A DNA stretch of 12,688 nucleotides. Source: an uncultured Eubacteriales bacterium. Its GTDB lineage: Bacteria; Bacillota; Clostridia; Oscillospirales; CAG-272. The position numbers and the translations under genes were made by a program. The notes beneath the pieces were generated by a model. The model searched no databases. It saw only the letters and a program-made list of their open reading frames with translations, and was not told the origin of the DNA. Of this stretch, positions 6,690 through 12,416 are shown in pieces; the first letter of the stretch is position 1, and each line of letters starts with the position of its first letter. The stretch is from the NCBI GenBank assembly GCA_934446285.1, contig CAKSEI010000024.1, positions 1 to 12,688 on the forward strand, in the 5' to 3' direction.

Positions 6690-8063
6690 TCACTTGCCTA
6701 CGCAAAATCTGCCGAATATTTCGTTTACGACTCCCTCGCTCACGCTCCTGCCGTCCGTCTCGCCGAGCCTTACGAGCGCCGCCTCCGCATCGAGTGCGGC
6801 GATATCCGCGCCCGCGCCGTCGCGCAGAGCGCGTATGGCACTCTCGAGGTTTTCGTGCGCCCCGCAGAGTGCGGCGTACTGACGGGCGTTCGCTACCGTC
6901 GCCTGCGTATCATAGTCTATCTCGCCCGCGGAGTAGAGCGATTCTATCTCGGAGAAGAGCTTTTCCTTTCCCGTACCGAGCGCGGCGGAAATGTATACCG
7001 TCTTATCAAAGACGTCTCCGAGCTGGCATGGGTCCATTTTCGGCGGGAGGTCTGTTTTGTTTATCACTGCAATTCTGCATGAGGAGAGCGACCGCACCTC
7101 TTCTATCAGCCGGGCGTCATAGCGGTCGAGAGGTGATGACATATCGAATACCGCGAGCACAAGCTCCGCCTCTTGCATACGCCTGCGCGCTCTCTCTACG
7201 CCTATGCTCTCCACTCTGTCGCCCGTGGGACGCAGCCCTGCGGTGTCGGACAGGCGCAGTGTAACCCTGCCGACGCAGACCTTTTCCTCGAGCACGTCGC
7301 GCGTCGTCCCGGCGACGTCCGTAACTATCGCGCGCTCCGAGCCGCACATCATGTTTAAGAGCGACGATTTACCCGTATTCGGCTTGCCTATTATGACCGT
7401 GTCTATTCCCTCGCTCACGGCCCTGCCGAGTCGGTATGTTGACAAGAGCGATTTTATCCTGCCGTCGGCGGAGGTGAGGCGGCGCATAAGTTCATCATCG
7501 TTCATCCCCGAGAGCTGCTCATCCGGAAAATCCGCATCGACAAAGCACGCGGCGACACACTCCTGCGTCTGCGCGTAAATCTCGTTTATCTCGCGCGCGA
7601 GACTCCCCGCAGCGTTCGCCTCGGAAAGGCGCAGCATCTCCTCGGAGTGAGCATCTATAAGGTCGGCTACCGCCTCGGCAGCGGAGAGGGTAAGCTTCCC
7701 GTTCAGAAATGCTCTGCGGGTAAACTCTCCCGCGGGAGCGGGGCGAGCGCCCGCCGAGAATACGGCGGCAAGGACAAGCTCCGTCACGAGAATTCCGCCG
7801 TGGCAGCTTATCTCGACGGTATCCTCCCCGGTAAACGACGCCGGCGCACGGAAAAGAACCGCCATACCGCTGTCGATTTTTTTATCTCCGTTCATTATGT
7901 ATCCGAAGTGCTCCGTGCGGCAGGGCAGAGCCGAGAGAGGCTTGCCGCAGGCGGGAAAAAAGACTCTGTCGGCAATCCCCGAGGCTTCATCGCCGCTTAT
8001 GCGTATAACGGCGATACCGCCCTTTCCGTATGGAGTGCTTACCGCAGCAACGGTTTCGTACAT
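6690..8063 (-). CDS. mnmE: tRNA modification GTPase MnmE (TrmE)
   Basis: A 457-residue GTPase that with MnmG installs the cmnm5 or nm5 group on wobble uridine 34 of certain tRNAs. The N-terminal tetrahydrofolate-binding domain includes EFTRRAFLNGK at 113-123. The inserted G domain has GKPNTGKSS at 226-234 (P-loop, usually PNVGKS), GTTRD at 252-256, DTAGL at 273-277 and NKTD at 335-338. The protein ends in C-V-G-K with the conserved catalytic-site Cys454 (usually C-I-G-K). Length is normal. GGAGG lies 6 nt before the ATG, and the pspC-like gene ends 11 nt upstream. Unlike the common Bacillota arrangement near the origin, mnmG is not next to it; the partner must be encoded elsewhere. Confidence 0.97.
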   Translation of the reverse strand: MYETVAAVSTPYGKGGIAVIRISGDEASGIADRVFFPACGKPLSALPCRTEHFGYIMNGDKKIDSGMAVLFRAPASFTGEDTVEISCHGGILVTELVLAAVFSAGARPAPAGEFTRRAFLNGKLTLSAAEAVADLIDAHSEEMLRLSEANAAGSLAREINEIYAQTQECVAACFVDADFPDEQLSGMNDDELMRRLTSADGRIKSLLSTYRLGRAVSEGIDTVIIGKPNTGKSSLLNMMCGSERAIVTDVAGTTRDVLEEKVCVGRVTLRLSDTAGLRPTGDRVESIGVERARRRMQEAELVLAVFDMSSPLDRYDARLIEEVRSLSSCRIAVINKTDLPPKMDPCQLGDVFDKTVYISAALGTGKEKLFSEIESLYSAGEIDYDTQATVANARQYAALCGAHENLESAIRALRDGAGADIAALDAEAALVRLGETDGRSVSEGVVNEIFGRFCVGK

Positions 8064-8074
8064 GTCAGCCTCCG

Positions 8075-8278
8075 TCAGGTCTTATCAAAATAATCCGGCT
8101 CGTTCGGCATGATAAGCGCAGCTATAATATAAGCGAAAATACTTAAGCCGAAGCAAAAGGTCAGTATGACCCATATAAGCCTCACAATCGTCGAGTCGAT
8201 GCCGAGCCACTCGGCAATCCCGCCGCAGACTCCGCACAGCTTCTTATCTGTCTGAGATTTGTAGAGTTTCTTTTTCAT
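8075..8278 (-). CDS. Small PspC-domain membrane protein
   Basis: A 67-residue protein with the PspC signature LCGVCGGIAEWLGIDSTIVR at 14-33, followed by one hydrophobic segment (about 34-57) and a short polar tail. The family includes E. coli PspC, an inner-membrane member of the phage-shock response; small stand-alone versions are common in Bacillota and are thought to be linked to envelope stress, but no partner is visible here. It is the first gene of the cluster, with a promoter at 8316-8344. GGGGG about 9 nt before the ATG is a modest ribosome site. The basic N terminus (MKKKLYK) would face the cytoplasm. Confidence 0.9.
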   Translation of the reverse strand: MKKKLYKSQTDKKLCGVCGGIAEWLGIDSTIVRLIWVILTFCFGLSIFAYIIAALIMPNEPDYFDKT

Positions 8279-8315
8279 TGTTGCAGCCCCCGCTTATTAT
8301 CTTCTTAATTAAGTA

Positions 8316-8344
8316 ATTATACCACATTCACCGTCGCTTGTAAA
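8316..8344 (-). promoter_or_regulatory. Sigma-A-like promoter of the pspC-mnmE-pgcA cluster
   Basis: On the minus strand, the -35 box TTTACA (8344-8339) and the -10 box TATAAT (8321-8316) are separated by exactly 17 nt. TG one base before the -10 gives an extended -10. It lies about 40 nt upstream of the pspC-like start. Confidence 0.75.
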
Positions 8345-8422
8345 GCGCGCCCGACCTTTTCTTTTTTTAACATTTTTGCAGGAAAAAAAGTGTCGCGTAA
8401 GCAATTTTTTGCGGGCGCTTTA

Positions 8423-8451
8423 TTGACAATCGGGCGCAAAACGGGTATGAT
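8423..8451 (+). promoter_or_regulatory. Sigma-A-like promoter of the GNAT-hprK pair
   Basis: A perfect -35 TTGACA (8423-8428) and -10 TATGAT (8446-8451) are separated by 17 nt. The usual initiation distance puts the transcript start at about 8457-8459, on top of the first ATG of the GNAT gene. Confidence 0.78.
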
Positions 8452-8457
8452 ATAGAT

Positions 8458-8865
8458 ATGGATTTTACAGAGGTTGAAACTAAGGAAGACATAATGGCTG
8501 TAGGCGAGCTTGAACGGGCTCTCGCCTGCTGCGCCTATTCGGGATATGAACTCGATAAGTATCTCGAGCATATAGAACGTGACGTGCGCTATGAGAGCGA
8601 GGCGGGAGAGGAATACTACCTGATATGCTCGGGCGGTCCTGTCGGATTTTTTGCGCTGCGCAACGGAGGCAGCACCGTCACCGTAGATAAGATAGCACTG
8701 CTGCCCGCCGCACGCGGCAGAGGGCTTTTCCGCAGGACAATAGACTTTATTTACGACACGTACTTCCCCGATATGATAAAAATAAGAGCGGCTTCCCCCT
8801 GCCCTGCCGCACTCGCGCTCGGCTTTACGCTATGCGGAGACTACTACGAAAAGAGGTTTCGGTAA
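8458..8865 (+). CDS. GNAT-like N-acetyltransferase
   Basis: A protein of 135 residues (123 if it starts at 8494). The core VTVDKIALLPAARGRGLFRR, about residues 73-92, matches motif A of the GNAT fold: a beta strand followed by the acetyl-CoA pyrophosphate loop R-G-R-G-L. A typical beta5-like end (KIRAASPCPAALALGFTLCGDYYEKRF) follows. The acceptor substrate is unknown. Two starts are possible: the ATG at 8458, which coincides with the predicted transcript start and would be leaderless but supplies the expected first beta strand; or the ATG at 8494, which has AAGGA 7 nt upstream and a 36-nt leader. It overlaps hprK by 1 nt (TAATG), so the two are co-translated. A role in HPr or sugar regulation is possible only by association. 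Confidence 0.82.
   Translation: MDFTEVETKEDIMAVGELERALACCAYSGYELDKYLEHIERDVRYESEAGEEYYLICSGGPVGFFALRNGGSTVTVDKIALLPAARGRGLFRRTIDFIYDTYFPDMIKIRAASPCPAALALGFTLCGDYYEKRFR
8482..8488 (+). promoter_or_regulatory. Internal Shine-Dalgarno for an alternative GNAT start
   Basis: AAGGAAG here is well spaced before the in-frame ATG at 8494. With a transcript start near 8458 it would give a normal 5' leader, so it competes with the leaderless start. Confidence 0.5.
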
Positions 8866-9842
8866 TGAGTGACAGCTATTGCCTCGCTCTTGAAAAATTT
8901 ATAAAAGAGCTTAATCTGGACGTAATATACATGCCGGAGGGTGAGCACATCCTTACACGTGCGGACATAGGACGCCCGGGGCTTGCCCTCGCCGGGTATT
9001 TTGATTATTTCGAGCCGGCGCGCGCACAGATATTCGGCTTTGTCGAGACGCACTATCTGCGGGGGCTTGACGACGACACACGCAGCGGACGCATATACGA
9101 CTTTATGGAGAAGCGCCCTGCATGCGTGATATTTGCAAGGGGACTTGAGCCCGATCCCGCCTTTATAGACGCGGCTGAGCTGTACGAGGTCCCGATCTTA
9201 GGCTCGGACAGGACGACCTCCGCCGTCTCCGCCGCTGCTATATCTGCGCTCTCCGTTGCGCTCGCGCCGCGCATGACGCAGCACGGCGTACTCGTCGAAA
9301 TATACGGCGAGGGAGTGCTGATAATCGGCGACTCGGGCGTAGGAAAGAGTGAAGCGGCAATAGAGCTTGTCAAGCGCGGACACAGGCTGATAGCGGACGA
9401 CGCCGTGGATATAAAGCGCGTGTCCGACAGAACGCTTGTCGGCAGCGCGCCCGAGCTTATTAAGCATTATATAGAGCTGCGCGGCATCGGAATAATAGAC
9501 GTGAGGCGCATATTCGGCATGGGCGCAGTCAAGGACACGGAAAAAATCGACCTTGTTATTAAACTTGAAAACTGGGAGAAGGGCAAGCATTACGAGCGTA
9601 TGGGACTTGAGACCGAGCATACGACCTTAATGGGTATAGACATACCTTCATTAACCATTCCCGTGCGTCCGGGGCGCAACCTCGCGATAATCGTAGAGAT
9701 AGCCGCCATGAACCACCGTCAGCGCAAGATGGGATATAATACCGCCCTTGAGCTTGAAAACAAAATATGTGCGCAGGCAGAGCGTGACGGCGCCATGCCA
9801 GACATCCCCGATGACTACAGAGACGACGCTTTCAAAAAATAA
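8865..9842 (+). CDS. hprK: HPr kinase/phosphorylase
   Basis: A 325-residue bifunctional enzyme that phosphorylates or dephosphorylates Ser46 of HPr, setting carbon-catabolite repression and PTS activity through CcpA. The N-terminal domain (about 1-130) is followed by the kinase domain with His140, Walker A GDSGVGKS at 155-162, the catalytic-pair region ADDAVDIKR at 177-185, the HprK signature ELRGIGIIDVRRIFG at 204-218 and MNHRQRKMGYN at 282-292. Length is slightly above the family norm. I chose the ATG at 8865, which overlaps the GNAT stop as TAATG and has AGAGG upstream; an ORF start at 8832 would extend it by 11 residues into the GNAT gene. Neighbours such as lgt, often near hprK, are absent. 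A GTCGCTTTT hairpin follows the stop. Confidence 0.97.
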   Translation: MSDSYCLALEKFIKELNLDVIYMPEGEHILTRADIGRPGLALAGYFDYFEPARAQIFGFVETHYLRGLDDDTRSGRIYDFMEKRPACVIFARGLEPDPAFIDAAELYEVPILGSDRTTSAVSAAAISALSVALAPRMTQHGVLVEIYGEGVLIIGDSGVGKSEAAIELVKRGHRLIADDAVDIKRVSDRTLVGSAPELIKHYIELRGIGIIDVRRIFGMGAVKDTEKIDLVIKLENWEKGKHYERMGLETEHTTLMGIDIPSLTIPVRPGRNLAIIVEIAAMNHRQRKMGYNTALELENKICAQAERDGAMPDIPDDYRDDAFKK

Positions 9843-9860
9843 CCGCCGGCAGCCCTTCGC

Positions 9861-9904
9861 AAGCTTTTCGGTCGCTTTTCGTGAAAAGCGACGCAAAAGC
9901 TTTT
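9861..9904 (+). terminator. Probable hprK terminator, GTCGCTTTT hairpin copy 2
   Basis: Starting 18 nt after the hprK stop, AAGCTTTT (9861-9868) pairs with AAAAGCTT (9895-9902). Inside it GTCGCTTTT (9871-9879) pairs with AAAAGCGAC (9884-9892) around the loop CGTG. TTTT follows at 9901-9904. The inner stem is a copy of 161-184. Confidence 0.6.
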
Positions 9905-10024
9905 GAATAAGGAACACCCTCGCCTATCCCCTTATCAAGAGTTTAGGTCGAGCTTTTTTTAAAGGCTCGCGGATTTTAAAGGTTTCGGCAGCTTTTGTAT
10001 CGGGACAAAAAAATTTATATATCG

Positions 10025-10077
10025 CCCGACCGTATAGTGTGATAAAAATCATCCCGTATTCTTATTACACCCGACCG
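10025..10077 (+). repeat. GTGTGAT hairpin unit, copy 2, flanked by CCCGACCG
   Basis: CCCGACCG at 10025-10032 and 10070-10077, again 45 bp apart. GTGTGATAA (10037-10045) pairs with TTATTACAC (10062-10070) over 9 bp with a single G-U pair. Confidence 0.65.
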
Positions 10078-10092
10078 AAGGGTATATGAAAA

Positions 10093-10142
10093 GTCCTCGA
10101 CAAACCGACACTTCGTGTTGTAGTTTGTCGAGAGCTTTTTTA
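10093..10142 (+). terminator. Terminator-like hairpin, copy 2
   Basis: CTCGACAAAC (10096-10105) pairs with GTTTGTCGAG (10123-10132). An inner stem ACAC/GTGT around TTC adds to it, and six T residues follow at 10136-10141. AAAAG precedes, so it could work on both strands. It is placed to stop read-through from hprK on the plus strand and from the response regulator on the minus strand. Confidence 0.6.
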
Positions 10143-10156
10143 TCCATATTTGTCTG

Positions 10157-10206
10157 ACAGTGCAGTGTGATGAACCCGTTTCCGTATTCTTACTGCGCAG
10201 CACTGT
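10157..10206 (+). repeat. GTGTGAT hairpin unit, copy 3 (diverged)
   Basis: ACAGTGC (10157-10163) pairs perfectly with GCACTGT (10200-10206), replacing the CCCGACCG flanks of the other copies. Between them AGTGTGAT and CCGTATTCTTA match copy 2 at equivalent positions. Confidence 0.55.
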
Positions 10207-10246
10207 TAACCCGTCCTCGCTTGCGTTAAAGATTCCGCTGTCCCCC

Positions 10247-10298
10247 GCCTCCCCCGGTAAAGGGAGGTGTAGCGGCGCAGCCGTGACGGAGGGATTGT
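10247..10298 (+). repeat. CCTCCC double-hairpin element, forward copy 2
   Basis: Matches 428-480. The first stem is CCTCCC with GGGAGG around a shorter loop, and the second stem retains CGGC (10273-10276 region) with GCCG around GCA. The ending GACGGAGGGATTGT is identical, and the following ACGCAGAAACGCCTT is shared too. Confidence 0.72.
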
Positions 10299-10356
10299 TT
10301 ACGCAGAAACGCCTTTTGCAACCGAAAAAATAAAAAACAAACGGACTTCTTACCCC

Positions 10357-11142
10357 TTATTTCGCGAATTCCGCAGCAGAGCTTTCCGCCCAGCTGAATT
10401 GCGACATATATTCACCCTTGTAGGTATTTATAGCCTCGACATTGCCCTTTACGTACTCATAGCTGTCGCACCATATTAGGTCGGTGTTTACCGAGTATGA
10501 GTTGCGCTCGCACAGCACAACGCCGTCAAGTCCGAGGTCGTGAAAGGTCTTTTTCATATCGACAATGCACTTGCGGAAGTATGACTGCGCATTCTTTTCG
10601 TTCTCGTTATTCTCCCAAACCACAGCGCAAATTCCCGCAGCCGTTATCGCCGCGCCTCTGCGGTCGACAAGATAGGCGAAAACCTCTTTCGTCTTATTTC
10701 TCTCAAACCTGACGGGGCGCTCGTCACAAAACACCTCAAAGTTCCCGAAGCACTGCACGCGCAGGCGGTTGGTCACCGTCTGTTTTTTCTTTGATTTTAT
10801 GTATAAAAGCGCCATCTCGATTTCCTCAACCGAGGTCGGCTTGAGCAGATATCCGCTGCATCGCTCCTTCATTGCGAGGCTCTTGTACTCCGAGTATCCC
10901 GTAAGAAAGACAATACTGCAGTCGGGGCGAATCTTCTTTATCTTTTTTGCAAGCTCTATGCCGCTGAGCACGGGCATCTGTATATCAAGAAAGGCTATGT
11001 CGATATTTTCCCTTTCCGCATAGGCAAGGGCGTCAAGCGGGTCGGAAAAGGCGCATACACCGTCTATCGACGGTATTTTTTCGAGCCGCATTTTTATGTG
11101 CTCAAGCATTATCGGCTCATCGTCCACGCATATTACCTTCAT
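10357..11142 (-). CDS. Response regulator with SARP/OmpR-type winged-helix output
   Basis: A 261-residue cytoplasmic transcription regulator. The receiver domain (about 1-118) has the acidic pair Asp7/Asp8, phosphoacceptor Asp53 in FLDIQMP, Thr81 and Lys101. A linker rich in Lys follows, then an OmpR/SARP-like winged helix (about 127-220) and a short C-terminal stretch (to 261) resembling only the start of a bacterial transcriptional activation domain. The start is taken at the ATG at 11142, which overlaps the sensor stop as ATGA and has GGGGG upstream; a longer frame to 11184 would add 14 residues inside the sensor gene. It is presumably phosphorylated by, or otherwise controlled by, the adjacent sensor. 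The target genes are unknown; the divergent gene at 12413 is a candidate. Confidence 0.92.
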   Translation of the reverse strand: MKVICVDDEPIMLEHIKMRLEKIPSIDGVCAFSDPLDALAYAERENIDIAFLDIQMPVLSGIELAKKIKKIRPDCSIVFLTGYSEYKSLAMKERCSGYLLKPTSVEEIEMALLYIKSKKKQTVTNRLRVQCFGNFEVFCDERPVRFERNKTKEVFAYLVDRRGAAITAAGICAVVWENNENEKNAQSYFRKCIVDMKKTFHDLGLDGVVLCERNSYSVNTDLIWCDSYEYVKGNVEAINTYKGEYMSQFSWAESSAAEFAK

Positions 11143-12263
11143 GCCGCGCCCCCTTTCTTTTTCGGAATTTTCAGCTCGACGCAATTAAGAAATCCGTCGC
11201 CGTCCGCTCTGTGCCTTACCGTAAGCGTTCCGCCGCACAGCATGCGCAGCCGCCCGCGCACCTCTGCGTATGCGTCCTCATCCGCCTGCCCGCGACCGTT
11301 GTCACGAATACTCACAAGCGCGTAAGCGCCGCAGTCGCGGCTCTCGCACAGCACTTTTCCGTCCACGCCGTGCGGGCGGATATTTTTATCGACAGCCGTC
11401 TCCACGAGCGGCAGCAGCGTGTGAAACGGCAGACGGAAATCAGTGAAATCCGCATGGATACCCACGTCTATGCCGGGGAAGCGTATCTTCTCTACCGACG
11501 CATAGTATCCGACAAGCTCGGTCTCATCATCAAAGCGCGCAGTCGTAAGCCTGCGTGAAAAGTCGAGCGCCCCGCGCAGATAACCGCATAGGTTGCGCAT
11601 AACGTCATCCGCACCGCCGCGACCGGTTTCGTACAGGTACTGAACCGTGCCGAGAGCGTTGAAGATGAAATGAGCATTGACGCGCTCTGCGTTCCGCCTG
11701 TCCGTGCCGCGTTCAGCCATATACAGCAATATTACGGAGCATATAGCATTCGCCGCTGCGGTAAGCGACGGCAAGCTCACAAGAAACTCCGCGCAGCACA
11801 TGACGGCGCTTACCGCAAGGCTTGACAGAATAAGACCTCTGTCCCTCTTGTCCTTGCAGTCCGCCATCACCGTAGCCCCGTCCGAGACATATATAAGCAG
11901 AGCACATACCGCATGTGCCGTCAAAAAGCCGGGGGCAAACTCACCCGCCGCGAGAAATACAATTCCCGAGGCGGCTGCGGCGGCGGAGAAAATCCGTGTT
12001 CCTCCGCTCCCGCATCCGAGCGCACGCGGCAGCAGCACGGGAAGAGCTATGGACAGTCCGGAGAGTCCTCGCAGCAGTGCGGATATATATACGCCCGCTC
12101 CGTCTCCCGCCGTAACGGACAGAACCCCCGCGGCAGCGGAAAGCACCCCCGCGGCGCAAACATATGTAAACACCCCGTCCGTGCGGCGTATCAGACCGAG
12201 CAGCATGACGCTCAGTATGAGTGCCCCAGAGACCGCGTATATTGCCAAATCGATTTCAGCCAT
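11139..12263 (-). CDS. LytS-type membrane sensor histidine kinase, degenerate ATPase boxes
   Basis: A 374-residue protein with about six hydrophobic segments in residues 6-185 and no sizeable extracytoplasmic domain. A His_kinase (LytS/YehU family) dimerisation segment follows with NAHFIFN at 196-202, His198 being the likely phosphorylation site; the usual Pro before His is Ala. The GHKL ATPase domain keeps DNGRG at 321-325 and a C-terminal VELKIP strand. The N box reads PLVETAVDKNI (285-295) where the family usually has P-L-V-E-N-A-x-x-H-G, so the metal-binding Asn is Thr; the second glycine box before RGRLRML also lacks the usual G-L. ATP binding may therefore be weak or lost. ATG at 12263 with AAAGG upstream; promoter at 12297-12325. 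Ligand unknown. Confidence 0.87.
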   Translation of the reverse strand: MAEIDLAIYAVSGALILSVMLLGLIRRTDGVFTYVCAAGVLSAAAGVLSVTAGDGAGVYISALLRGLSGLSIALPVLLPRALGCGSGGTRIFSAAAAASGIVFLAAGEFAPGFLTAHAVCALLIYVSDGATVMADCKDKRDRGLILSSLAVSAVMCCAEFLVSLPSLTAAANAICSVILLYMAERGTDRRNAERVNAHFIFNALGTVQYLYETGRGGADDVMRNLCGYLRGALDFSRRLTTARFDDETELVGYYASVEKIRFPGIDVGIHADFTDFRLPFHTLLPLVETAVDKNIRPHGVDGKVLCESRDCGAYALVSIRDNGRGQADEDAYAEVRGRLRMLCGGTLTVRHRADGDGFLNCVELKIPKKKGGAA

Positions 12264-12296
12264 TTCCGTAAAGCCTTTTTATTTATTTACTCCCAT

Positions 12297-12325
12297 AGTT
12301 TATCACAGTTTTCCGCAATTATCAA
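12297..12325 (-). promoter_or_regulatory. Sigma-A-like promoter of the sensor-regulator pair
   Basis: On the minus strand, TTGATA (12325-12320), a 17-nt spacer, then TAAACT (12302-12297), with TGA directly before the -10 giving an extended -10. Confidence 0.62.
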
Positions 12326-12352
12326 GAGCGAGTTGTCGCCTCTCGAAAAATG

Positions 12353-12381
12353 TTGCATATGTACCGATTTTTTGATATAAT
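12353..12381 (+). promoter_or_regulatory. Sigma-A-like promoter of the 12413 gene
   Basis: TTGCAT (12353-12358), a 17-nt spacer, then a perfect TATAAT (12376-12381) preceded by TGA. The transcript would start near 12388, only about 14 nt before the first ATG. Confidence 0.78.
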
Positions 12382-12401
12382 AGAAAAAAAGGAAAAGGAA
12401 G

Positions 12402-12416
12402 ATGAACCGAAGATGA
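12402..12416 (+). other. Possible four-codon leader ORF overlapping the next start
   Basis: ATG at 12402, 9 nt after AAAGG (12388-12392), reads M-N-R-R then TGA at 12414-12416. That stop overlaps the ATG at 12413 in an ATGA arrangement, and the following TAA is in the leader's frame, giving a double stop. It may be a translational-coupling leader or simply chance. Confidence 0.35.

Larger units (their letters stand above)
8279..8457. other. Divergent promoter region between pspC-like and GNAT genes
   Basis: This short spacer holds two back-to-back sigma-A-type promoters (listed separately). A perfect palindrome CTTAATTAAG at 8304-8313 lies just downstream of the minus-strand -10 box and could be an operator. 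A GCGCCCG-type inverted repeat surrounds the T-rich middle (GCGCGCCCG at 8345-8353 and GCGGGCGC at 8411-8418). No other gene is seen. Confidence 0.6.
9990..10334 (+). repeat. Composite intergenic cassette, copy 2
   Basis: Diverged, collinear copy of 191-515 in the same orientation, with the same order of hairpin modules. It differs by an added GTGTGAT-type unit at 10157-10206, which aligns poorly to 345-385 of copy 1, and by a shortened loop in the CCTCCC hairpin. It lies 3' to both flanking genes (hprK and the regulator). Confidence 0.7.
9843..10356. other. Gene-free convergent spacer with repeat block 2
   Basis: Between convergent hprK and the response regulator there is no credible gene. 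The spacer holds hairpins at 9861-9904, 9949-9967, 10025-10077, 10093-10142, 10157-10206 and 10247-10298. From 9990 on it is collinear with 191-515. The short reading frame at 10015-10203 on the minus strand is built from the repeats themselves, and its peptide contains the repeat twice, so it is not counted as a gene. Confidence 0.75.
12264..12412. other. Divergent regulatory region between sensor and exported protein
   Basis: The spacer contains two facing-away sigma-A-type promoters, listed separately, only about 50 bp apart from -35 to -10. No clear operator repeat was recognised. The tight layout suggests the regulator pair and the 12413 gene may be controlled together. Confidence 0.6.

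Noticed and set aside
10015..10203. 62-residue minus-strand frame whose peptide contains an internal repeat
   Set aside because: The repeat in the peptide arises from the GTGTGAT DNA units; no ribosome site and no related frame in the copy at 191-515.
11677..12375. 232-residue open frame on the plus strand
   Set aside because: It is antisense to the membrane part of the sensor gene; its Ser/Pro/Ala-rich product is what the complement of Ala/Gly-rich helices gives.
12359..12412. Upstream in-frame ATG adding 18 charged residues to the exported protein
   Set aside because: It overlaps the -35/-10 region, lacks a ribosome site, and would put a charged stretch before the signal sequence.
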